Source: Pelotomaculum sp. (GTDB lineage Bacteria > Bacillota > Desulfotomaculia > Desulfotomaculales > Pelotomaculaceae). Taken from it: 6,908 nt of DNA. Under the pieces are notes generated by a model, which saw nothing but the letters and a program-made list of their open reading frames with translations, had not been told where the DNA came from and searched no databases. A program made the translations under genes and the position numbers. Each line of letters opens with the position of its first letter. The first letter of the stretch is position 1. The DNA lies in NCBI GenBank assembly GCA_022839445.1, contig JALHFC010000053.1:1-6908 (forward strand), written 5' to 3'. Below are positions 1 through 4,734 of the stretch, piece by piece.

Positions 1-345
1 GCTTTGATCGAAAAGTTCAAAACCCATGCCTCCACCCAGCGCACCGCTGCTGGCTAATTGAATCCTTGCTTCATAAACCTGTTGCTCCGGAACCTTGATT
101 GTTTTTCCTTGATCCGCCAATTTGTAGGGAATCTTCATTGTTTTTAGCTTTTCAGCAATAATGCCCGCATCTTTCGGCTCAAGCCCGGTTAACAGGGGCG
201 CGTACGCGGGCCTTAATAGCAACTGCCCAAGGTAGAACAAGCAAACCACAACCCCTGTTACCACAAGAACTGAGACAATCTTTTGATTTTGACTTAAAGC
301 CTGCCATCTCTCCTTGAACTTGGCTACAAGGTCACGCGGGGTCAA
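1..345 (-). CDS. fliF: Flagellar MS-ring protein FliF, N-terminal part (cut by window edge)
   Basis: FliF forms the membrane-embedded MS ring on which the flagellar basal body, export gate and C ring assemble. Only the first 115 codons are present; the family is normally over 500 residues, so the frame continues past position 1. The start is a TTG at 345, chosen because GAGGTGG (352-358) lies just upstream and the protein then opens as FliF proteins do. Residues 1-22 are polar. Residues 23-44 form the first transmembrane helix (IVSVLVVTGVVVCLFYLGQL). The conserved ring-building motif begins after that: YAPLLTGLEPKDAG, then MKIPYKL, IKVPEQQVYEARIQLAS, and GGGMGFELFDQ at the edge. It follows fliE by 29 nt and is the fourth gene of the flgB-flgC-fliE-fliF operon. 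Identification is by family recognition and is very secure. Confidence 0.96.
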   Translation of the reverse strand, partial: MTPRDLVAKFKERWQALSQNQKIVSVLVVTGVVVCLFYLGQLLLRPAYAPLLTGLEPKDAGIIAEKLKTMKIPYKLADQGKTIKVPEQQVYEARIQLASSGALGGGMGFELFDQS

Positions 346-374
346 ATAAAACCACCTCGTACTTTAAAGAACAA

Positions 375-671
375 TTATATTTGCATCCGGGATATTTCCT
401 GATAGGCTTCAATTACCTTATTCCTTACCTCAACAGCAAGTTGCATGGATAGCTTGGCCTCCTGCATAGCTATAGTAACCTGGTGAATGTCCTGTATATC
501 ACCGGTCAACAACTCAAGAGCAAGGTTATCGGCCACAACCTGGGTATTATTCAATTTACTGATCGCGTTGTTCAAGATCTTTGAAAAAGATCCTTCCTGG
601 CCTGTTTCCTGCTGCCCACTGTTTACGGCCGGCAGAACGGGAGAAAGCTGTCCAACAAGAGATACTTGCAT
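375..671 (-). CDS. fliE: Flagellar hook-basal body protein FliE
   Basis: FliE is the small adaptor joining the MS ring to the proximal rod at the base of the flagellum; it is exported early by the flagellar type III system. The protein is 98 residues, a normal length. It has a variable, Gly/Gln-rich N-terminus (1-28), then a helical body (29-98) carrying the family signature: SFSKILNNAISKLN, the GDIQDIHQVTIAMQEAKLS segment around residues 58-75, and the AVEVRNKVIEAYQEISRMQ C-terminus that packs in the rod. The ATG at 671 is preceded by a very strong AGGAGGGGG ribosome binding site (679-687). fliF starts 29 nt downstream. Unlike the tight flgB-flgC junction, 187 nt separate it from flgC, and that gap holds palindromic sequence. 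Confidence 0.96.
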   Translation of the reverse strand: MQVSLVGQLSPVLPAVNSGQQETGQEGSFSKILNNAISKLNNTQVVADNLALELLTGDIQDIHQVTIAMQEAKLSMQLAVEVRNKVIEAYQEISRMQI

Positions 672-699
672 TTAAAAACCCCCTCCTGACTAACCTTTT

Positions 700-756
700 T
701 CACGCAACCGATACCACTACTAATATCGGCAACACATTCCATCGCATCGGGGACAT
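700..756 (-). CDS. Possible 18-residue leader ORF upstream of fliE (hypothetical)
   Basis: An ATG at 756 sits 6 nt after a good GGGAGG ribosome binding site (763-768). It opens an 18-codon frame ending in TGA at 700-702, 28 nt before the fliE start. The peptide would read MSPMRWNVLPILVVVSVA: a short N-terminus with one arginine, then a hydrophobic stretch, like a tiny membrane peptide. I do not recognise it. The ribosome binding site overlaps one end of the inverted-repeat element at 749-850, so it may be chance or the remnant of a longer frame. Its position could allow translational coupling or attenuation of fliE, but nothing in the sequence proves that it is translated. Confidence 0.2.
   Translation of the reverse strand: MSPMRWNVLPILVVVSVA
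708..729. repeat. Small inverted repeat (hairpin) upstream of fliE
   Basis: CCGATA (708-713) and TATCGG (724-729) form a perfect 6-bp stem around a 10-nt loop, between the fliE ribosome binding site and the inverted-repeat element at 749-850. On the minus strand no T-tract follows, so it does not look like a terminator. It could be an mRNA hairpin or chance. The octamer GCCGATAT on the minus strand (723-730) lies within it and equals the sigma-D/sigma-28 -10 consensus, but no matching -35 is present. Confidence 0.3.
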
Positions 757-850
757 TCCTTCCCTCCCGAGGCAACCAGTACATTACGTTGCAAAACCCC
801 ACAAGGTATACCCTTACCAACACCAGTAATACCAAGGAAGGTGTGTCCCC
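749..850. repeat. 102-bp MITE/REP-like element with imperfect terminal inverted repeats
   Basis: The flgC-fliE spacer contains a block that begins GGGGACATTCCTT (749-761) and ends AAGGAAGGTGTGTCCCC (834-850). The ends are inverted repeats of each other apart from a 4-nt CACC insertion in one arm. There is no coding capacity for a transposase, so if mobile it would have to be moved by another element. The GGGGAC ends recall the GGGGAC core of the separate repeat array at 2845-2990. Flanking target duplications are not evident. It begins only 8 nt after the flgC stop, in an operon whose other flagellar gaps are 3-29 nt, which suggests an insertion. Calling it MITE-like is an inference from structure only. 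Confidence 0.4.
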
Positions 851-858
851 ATACCTTG

Positions 859-1302
859 TTATCCGCGTCCGATCTCTAGGGCTTTTTGCGCCATATCCTT
901 GGCGGCGTTCAAGGCTGTCACGTTGGCTTCGTAAGCCCTGGTAGCGGTAATCATGTTGACCACTTCATTGACGATGTTTATATTGGGATAGGCGACATAA
1001 CCATTTTCGTCGGCATGGGGGTGGGACGGGTCGTGGACAAGCCGCGGCGGGTTATTGTCCTCCACCACCCTGGTTACCCGCACCCCGGCGCCCCTATAAC
1101 GGGGAGGCAACGCGCTATCGTCCCACACTCTCTCCAGCATCTGGGCGAAAAGGGGGATCTTCCGCCTGTAAGGCGGGGTTGCGGGATCATTTGGCCTACC
1201 CGTAGTATTTATATTGGCAAGATTCTGGATAACCAGATCCAGGCGAAACCTTTCAGCCGTCAGGCCTGTAGCGCTAGTTGCAAAGGAATTGAAAACGCCC
1301 AT
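859..1302 (-). CDS. flgC: Flagellar basal-body rod protein FlgC
   Basis: FlgC is one of the proximal rod subunits of the flagellum, exported through the MS-ring channel and polymerised outside the cytoplasmic membrane. The 147-residue protein has the normal FlgC size and both terminal helices of the rod/hook family. The N-terminal part is FNSFATSATGLTAERFRLDL followed by QNLANINTTG (residues 26-35), a variant of the rod-protein NNIANxxT motif, then the FlgC-specific PPYRRKIPLF (43-52). The middle has YPNINIVNEVVNMI (105-118). The C-terminus is TRAYEANVTALNAAKDMAQ and KALEIGR, nearly diagnostic of FlgC. The ATG at 1302 is preceded by AAGGAG, which overlaps the end of flgB. Only 3 nt separate the two genes, pointing to translational coupling. 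Confidence 0.97.
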   Translation of the reverse strand: MGVFNSFATSATGLTAERFRLDLVIQNLANINTTGRPNDPATPPYRRKIPLFAQMLERVWDDSALPPRYRGAGVRVTRVVEDNNPPRLVHDPSHPHADENGYVAYPNINIVNEVVNMITATRAYEANVTALNAAKDMAQKALEIGRG

Positions 1303-1305
1303 ACC

Positions 1306-1713
1306 TTATCTCCTTCCGCCGGTAACGACATAAGTTAAAAGGGAAATCCTGTCACTAACCTGCCTCGATGTCGCCTGGTATTTGATACCGTTGGCGGCAA
1401 GGTTAACCATCTCCTCGTCGATATCGACGTTGTTTCCGTCAGTACGCATGGAAGTCGCGTTATTCCGGTGCACCCCCGGTTTGAGTTCGGTCAGGGAAGA
1501 AACCCCGCCAAAGTGTTTCGGGTGAGTGGTAACCATTCCTGCCGCATCATTTTTCAGCACATTTTTAAGCAACCCTTCAAAAGTCACAAACGATTTTTTA
1601 TAGCCCGGGGTGTCGATGTTGGCGATATTATTTGCTATTACCCTCTGGCGCAATGCCCCCGCATCCAGTCCTTTACTGAGACTAAGCATCACCGGGTTAG
1701 AAAAAAGGCTCAC
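1306..1713 (-). CDS. flgB: Flagellar basal-body rod protein FlgB
   Basis: FlgB is the proximal rod subunit that contacts FliE and the MS ring. I place the start at GTG 1713, giving 135 residues. That fits the usual 130-140 and puts SLFSNPVMLSLSKGLD where FlgB proteins normally begin. A GAGGTG ribosome binding site lies at 1723-1728, slightly far from the start. An upstream in-frame ATG at 1743 (MSKKK...) has no ribosome binding site and is less likely. The rod-protein signature RVIANNIANIDTPGYKK spans residues 24-40, TDGNNVDIDEEM lies near 91-102, and the C-terminal helix is KYQATSRQVSDRISLLTYVV. It is the first gene of the flagellar operon. I found no convincing sigma-A or sigma-D promoter in the 184 nt upstream. 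Confidence 0.95.
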   Translation of the reverse strand: MSLFSNPVMLSLSKGLDAGALRQRVIANNIANIDTPGYKKSFVTFEGLLKNVLKNDAAGMVTTHPKHFGGVSSLTELKPGVHRNNATSMRTDGNNVDIDEEMVNLAANGIKYQATSRQVSDRISLLTYVVTGGRR

Positions 1714-1897
1714 GGGAATTACCACCTCTTTTTTCTTTGACATTTCGGCACATGATGGTATATATTGCCTTAACAAGAATATATTCTACAATAAACGCCA
1801 GTTTCCTGCATAAAAAAGCTATATTAACGGATTTAACAAAACTATTTTTATTAAAATACGTTCTTTTCTACAATTTCAGTCCAGACCGGACATGAAT
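1714..1897. other. AT-rich intergenic spacer between amj and flgB
   Basis: These 184 nt are AT-rich and hold no gene. They contain a 12-bp perfect palindrome AGAATATATTCT at 1776-1787. A short GTCC/GGAC hairpin lies just after the amj stop and lacks the T-tract of an intrinsic terminator. Possible -10-like hexamers (for example TAGAAT on the minus strand) have no matching -35 at a normal distance. The flgB promoter is expected here by position but I cannot identify it. Confidence 0.5.
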
Positions 1898-2767
1898 TTA
1901 CGCAAACCACCTGGTCAGGACATGCAAGCCCTGCGCCACCGGTTCGAAAATAACTTGACCCAACAAGGTACCGAACAAATTAGAAACAGCTAGGTAAAAT
2001 ATAATTCGTTTTAGCTCTAACTCGCTTTCTTCCCCTCTGGCAACAGCGTCGGTGACCCTAGCCATTACGGGGTCCACCATCATTACGTTAAGTACAATAG
2101 ACGCGTTGCCGACTATTGAGGCCATCAGCACCGCCACTGTACGAAACTCGGGATACATGGCGCCGGCAAAAAGCCCCGACAACACATTGACGGTCCACAA
2201 GCTGTAGCTAACTAGACTCCAATAAAGAAAGCCCCTCGCGGTGGTCATTCTTCCGGTCAGGATTTCCTTAAGCGTCTTCCAGGAAGACATCCTGAACACA
2301 ACGACACCGCTACCCGGCTTTAATACCTGAAGCAGAATCACAAAAATTACTTTAAAAACCGATCCGGTCCGGCCGAAAGCTTTTATTGCATTCGAATAAG
2401 AGGTAACAAAACTCGGGATGGATATAATGCCCAGTATCGTGCCGACCGACGCGCCCAGCATAACAAAACGGAGCTTAAAATTTAGTTCCGCCAGCGCTTC
2501 CCGGTAGATAAACGTCCCGGTTGCATTATCCGGGGAGATGGCTAAAGACTGGTTGTAAGCGCCTGTAATAATGCGCTCCACCGTAGAAGCCAAAAGTGGC
2601 GCCTGCAGGGTATTAGCGAAACTTGCCGCCAGGTAAATGACACCAAAGAGAGAGATAGCCGTGGCCAGCCGGCCGGTCCTGACACCTGAAAGCCGGGAGG
2701 AGCGGGTAAGCGTGTTGATGAGGTTAATAAAGGCAGTGAGCAGGAAAACAAAAACTAGACGATCCAC
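1898..2767 (-). CDS. amj: Lipid II flippase Amj (alternate to MurJ; YdaH/DUF2837 family)
   Basis: Amj is an integral membrane protein that in Bacillus subtilis substitutes for MurJ in moving the peptidoglycan precursor lipid II across the cytoplasmic membrane. The recognisable family features are INLINTLTRSSRLSGVRTGRLATAISLF (residues 14-41), FANTLQAPLLAS (50-61), and a C-terminal SNLFGTLLGQVIF (262-274). Hydrophobic segments lie near 3-20, 36-56, 98-120, 136-150, 180-202, 209-230 and 252-275, giving a multi-pass protein of 289 residues. The start is GTG 2767 because GGAGG (2773-2777) ends 5 nt before it. A GTG at 2779 would add four residues but would place that ribosome binding site inside the gene. 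It has its own predicted promoter and stands between the ribosomal and flagellar blocks. Family assignment is from memory of conserved motifs. Confidence 0.88.
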   Translation of the reverse strand: MDRLVFVFLLTAFINLINTLTRSSRLSGVRTGRLATAISLFGVIYLAASFANTLQAPLLASTVERIITGAYNQSLAISPDNATGTFIYREALAELNFKLRFVMLGASVGTILGIISIPSFVTSYSNAIKAFGRTGSVFKVIFVILLQVLKPGSGVVVFRMSSWKTLKEILTGRMTTARGFLYWSLVSYSLWTVNVLSGLFAGAMYPEFRTVAVLMASIVGNASIVLNVMMVDPVMARVTDAVARGEESELELKRIIFYLAVSNLFGTLLGQVIFEPVAQGLHVLTRWFA

Positions 2768-2794
2768 ATATTCCTCCACAAAAGTTTATGATAA

Positions 2795-2823
2795 ATTATA
2801 CCATATAAAGCCAAAATAAAAAA
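2795..2823 (-). promoter_or_regulatory. Predicted extended -10 promoter of amj
   Basis: On the minus strand a perfect TATAAT (2795-2800) is preceded by TGG (2801-2803), giving the extended -10 form TGnTATAAT. The -35 position at 17-nt spacing (2818-2823) is TTTTTT, which is poor. It is also the T-tract of the terminator-like repeat, so the extended -10 would have to compensate. Transcription would begin near 2788, about 20 nt before the GTG start of amj. Confidence 0.55.
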
Positions 2824-2844
2824 GGGGACTTCCCTCCTTCCTTT
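2813..2844 (-). terminator. Terminator-like sequence, diverged second copy of the rpsI terminator
   Basis: This stretch nearly duplicates the rpsI terminator region at 2989-3021: the same AAAATAAAAAAGG at one end and TTCCCTCCTTCCTTT at the other, differing in the middle. On the minus strand it can form only a weak hairpin, AGGG/CCCT around a 5-nt loop (2823-2835), followed by a run of T. It would insulate amj from read-through less well than the intact copy. Its function is uncertain; it may be a decayed duplicate. Confidence 0.45.
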
Positions 2845-2990
2845 ACCAGCCACGGGCCAGCCACGGGGACGGTGACTTTGGCTGGCAACCAGCCAAAGTC
2901 ACCGTCCCCGTGGCTGGTAGCAACCAGCCAAAGTCACCGTCCCCGTGGCTGGTAGCAACCAGCCAAAGTCACCGTCCCCGTGGCTGGTAA
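2845..2990. repeat. REP-like palindromic repeat array (3 direct 35-bp units, 1 full and 1 truncated inverted unit)
   Basis: Three tandem 35-bp units lie at 2886-2920, 2921-2955 and 2956-2990, identical except for the very last base. Each starts CAACCAGCCAAAGTCACCG and ends TGGCTGGTAG (TAA in the last). Within each unit ACCAGCCA and TGGCTGGT form an 8-bp stem around a 15-nt loop. Before them lies a complete inverted copy of the 29-bp core (2857-2885) and a 12-bp inverted fragment ACCAGCCACGGG (2845-2856). Inverted copy and first direct unit make a 29-bp perfect palindrome with a CAA loop. GTAG ends the first two units, just before the next hairpin; this resembles the GTAG that precedes REP hairpins recognised by RAYT transposases, which is an analogy only. 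There are no unique spacers, so it is not CRISPR. Confidence 0.85.
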
Positions 2991-3021
2991 AATAAAAAAG
3001 GAAGGTTTCCCTCCTTCCTTT
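2989..3021 (-). terminator. Rho-independent terminator of the rplM-rpsI transcript
   Basis: On the minus strand AAAGGAAGG (3013-3021) pairs perfectly with CCTTCCTTT (2997-3005) around a 7-nt loop. It is followed by a T-rich tract (TTTTTTATTTT counting the end of the stem). It lies 27 nt after the rpsI stop codon, as expected for the end of this operon. A near-copy lies across the repeat array at 2813-2844. Confidence 0.8.
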
Positions 3022-3048
3022 GTAAATAATATTTATATGCCGGTGTTT

Positions 3049-3441
3049 TTAACGCTTGGAGTATTGTGGGGCGCGGCGTGCTTTTTTGAGGCCGTACTTT
3101 TTGCGCTCCGTCATCCGCGGATCCCTGGTAAGAAAGCCTGCCCTCTTCAAAGGAGGACGCAGGTTGGGATCGGCCTGTACCAGAGCACGGGCAATGCCTA
3201 GCTTAATAGCCCCGGCCTGACCGCTGATACCGCCGCCGAGGACTTTGGCCCTAATGTTAAACCGCGCTAACGCCCCTGTTAGCTCCAAAGGCTGGCGCAC
3301 TATCATTTCCAGTGTCCTGCGACCAAAATATTCGTTTAATGGTTTATTGTTGATCGTTACGCTACCCTCGCCCGGCGACAAAAACACACGGGCAACCGCG
3401 TTTTTTCTCCGGCCGGTGCCGTAAAACATAACCTTTGCCAA
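3049..3441 (-). CDS. rpsI: 30S ribosomal protein S9
   Basis: S9 (uS9) binds 16S rRNA in the head of the small subunit, its C-terminal tail reaching the P-site tRNA. The TTG at 3441 gives exactly 130 residues, the usual length, and a typical start MAKVMFYGTGRRKNAVARV. A GGGAGG ribosome binding site (3451-3456) sits about 9 nt upstream, overlapping the spacer after rplM. Longer starts would run into rplM. The family signature GGGISGQAGAIKLGIARAL is at residues 69-87. The basic tail ERKKYGLKKARRAPQYSKR, ending SKR, is characteristic. It follows rplM by 17 nt in the conserved rplM-rpsI pair and is followed by an intrinsic terminator. Confidence 0.98.
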   Translation of the reverse strand: MAKVMFYGTGRRKNAVARVFLSPGEGSVTINNKPLNEYFGRRTLEMIVRQPLELTGALARFNIRAKVLGGGISGQAGAIKLGIARALVQADPNLRPPLKRAGFLTRDPRMTERKKYGLKKARRAPQYSKR

Positions 3442-3458
3442 TATTTTTACCTCCCTTC

Positions 3459-3893
3459 CTAATTCTGCTGCCACACTTCGGGCTTCTGAGCCTGGTGGGG
3501 ATGTTCAGGTCCTTTATACACCTTCAGTTTTTTAGCCATTTTAGCCCCCAGGCGGTTATGCGGCAGCATACCTACTATGGCTTTTTCCACAACAAAATCG
3601 GGCTTGGTTGCAATCAGTGTTTCATAGTTGACCGTCTTTAGCCCGCCAGGATAGCCGGAATGTCTATAATACATTTTGTTTCTGGGCTTATTACCGGTCA
3701 GCACTATTTTGGCGGCGTTAATTATAATAACGTTGTCGCCGGTATCCACATGGGGGGTAAAATCCGGCTTGTGCTTACCCCGTAAAATCCGGGCCGCTTC
3801 CGTAGCAAGCCTGCCCAGCACCTTACCATCGGCGTCTAAGATATACCACTTGCGCTCTTTTATATCTTCAGGCCTGGCCATGAATGTTTTCAT
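3459..3893 (-). CDS. rplM: 50S ribosomal protein L13
   Basis: L13 (uL13) is an early-assembling 23S rRNA-binding protein of the large subunit. The start is ATG 3893, preceded 7 nt upstream by AAGGAGG (3901-3907). This yields 144 residues, matching the family. The start region MKTFMARPEDIKERKWYILD is typical. Other conserved parts are GRLATEAARILRGKHKPDFTPH (27-48), NAAKIVLTGNKPRNKMYYRHSGYPGG (59-84), and the signature MLPHNRLGAKMAKKLKVYKG followed by PEHPHQAQKP (109-138). It is the first gene of the rplM-rpsI unit and has its own predicted sigma-A promoter overlapping the end of truA. The leader of about 45 nt has only a weak CGGT/ACCG stem (3919-3936), so autoregulation by an L13 leader RNA is possible but not demonstrated. 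Confidence 0.98.
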   Translation of the reverse strand: MKTFMARPEDIKERKWYILDADGKVLGRLATEAARILRGKHKPDFTPHVDTGDNVIIINAAKIVLTGNKPRNKMYYRHSGYPGGLKTVNYETLIATKPDFVVEKAIVGMLPHNRLGAKMAKKLKVYKGPEHPHQAQKPEVWQQN

Positions 3894-3944
3894 AAAAACT
3901 CCTCCTTGATAATTCAAACGGTAAAGCAAAAAACCGCAAAGTAA

Positions 3945-3973
3945 ATTATATTATAATTTATTTCCAGAGTCAA
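3945..3973 (-). promoter_or_regulatory. Sigma-A promoter for rplM-rpsI, overlapping the truA stop codon
   Basis: On the minus strand TTGACT (3968-3973) and TATAAT (3945-3950) are separated by exactly 17 nt: five of six and six of six matches to the sigma-A consensus. The -35 box overlaps the TGA of truA (3970-3972). Transcription would start near 3938, leaving a leader of roughly 45 nt before the rplM start. This is the best promoter in the window. Confidence 0.85.
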
Positions 3974-4716
3974 GGATATTCGATATTTTCCAAAAACAGC
4001 CCTTGCGCTGGCGCCGTCGGCCCCCCCCGCATGCTGTCCCGGCTCGCCAGGATGCAAGCCACATTATCCGGGCTGATTTTACCTAGTCCTACCCTGATTA
4101 GCGTTCCGGCAATCATCCTAGCCATGCGGTAGAGAAATCCTTGCGCCCGGATATCAATATAAACCATATTTCCCTCCCTGGTCACCCTCGCTTCATAAAG
4201 GGCGCGCACAGCGGTCCTTACTGGAGTGCCTAGCACCCGGAAGGCGCTGAAGTCGTGCCGGCCTACCAAATGAAGGGCGCCGGCCCGCATCGCTTCTACG
4301 TCCAGCATCCGGGGAACATGGCAGCTATAAAGATGCAAAAAAGGCGAGCGCTTTTTACTATTGTGGATCACATAACGGTATGTTTTAGCCACGGCTGAAA
4401 AACGCGCGTGAAATGATTCCTCAACTGGCACGGATTCCATCGCTACAATATCGGCGGGCAGGAGACTGTTTAGAGCATGGGCGACACGTTCCGGGGGAAT
4501 CTTCCAATCAACCGTGTTAAAGTTAACCACCTGGCCTTGGGCGTGTACACCCGCGTCCGTCCGCCCAGCGCCTATGACCCTGATTTCCCTCCCGGCCAGC
4601 CTGGATAACTTATCTTCAAGCACTCCCTGGATAGTCTGAAACCCGGTACCGCGCTGTTCCTGAAAACCATAATAATTTGAACCGTCATAAGCAACAGTGA
4701 TTTTAATGTTAGTCAT
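3970..4716 (-). CDS. truA: tRNA pseudouridine(38-40) synthase TruA
   Basis: TruA converts uridines 38, 39 and 40 of the tRNA anticodon stem-loop to pseudouridine. The 248-residue protein is full length. The catalytic motif GAGRTDAGVHA lies at residues 49-59, with D54 as the nucleophilic aspartate. Other family blocks are ITVAYDGSNYYGFQEQ (6-21), FHARFSAVAKTYRYVI (102-117), LVGRHDFSAF (150-159), GFLYRMARMIAGTL (193-206) and PTAPAQGLFL (233-242). The ATG at 4716 has only a weak GGGG ribosome binding site (4722-4725), and the gene starts 18 nt after the ecfT stop, so re-initiation from ecfT may help. A run of eight G on the coding strand (4021-4028) encodes part of the RGG stretch near residues 230-232. 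Placement after ecfT and before rplM is the standard Firmicutes order. Confidence 0.97.
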   Translation of the reverse strand: MTNIKITVAYDGSNYYGFQEQRGTGFQTIQGVLEDKLSRLAGREIRVIGAGRTDAGVHAQGQVVNFNTVDWKIPPERVAHALNSLLPADIVAMESVPVEESFHARFSAVAKTYRYVIHNSKKRSPFLHLYSCHVPRMLDVEAMRAGALHLVGRHDFSAFRVLGTPVRTAVRALYEARVTREGNMVYIDIRAQGFLYRMARMIAGTLIRVGLGKISPDNVACILASRDSMRGGPTAPAQGLFLENIEYP

Positions 4717-4734
4717 AAAATCCCCAAGAAAATA

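Noticed and set aside
623..835. 70-codon minus-strand frame between flgC and fliE
   Set aside because: It overlaps the start of fliE out of frame, has no good ribosome binding site, crosses the inverted-repeat element, and shows no recognisable protein motif.
886..1338. 150-codon plus-strand open frame opposite flgC
   Set aside because: It is antisense to a clear flgC with conserved protein motifs and is a shadow of its codon pattern.
1736..1743. GCCGAAAT near the flgB start as a sigma-D -10 box
   Set aside because: It differs from GCCGATAT, no TAAA lies 15 nt upstream (the nearest TAAG is 19 nt away), and transcription would begin almost at the ribosome binding site.
1880..1892. GTCC/GGAC hairpin after amj as its terminator
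   Set aside because: The stem is only 4 bp and is not followed by a T-tract on the minus strand.
2845..2990. Regularly repeated units suggesting a CRISPR array
   Set aside because: The units are directly adjacent with no unique spacers, some are inverted, and no cas gene is present.
2980..3201. Plus-strand frame running from the repeat array into rpsI
   Set aside because: It combines repeat sequence, a terminator and the antisense of rpsI, and nothing in it is protein-like.
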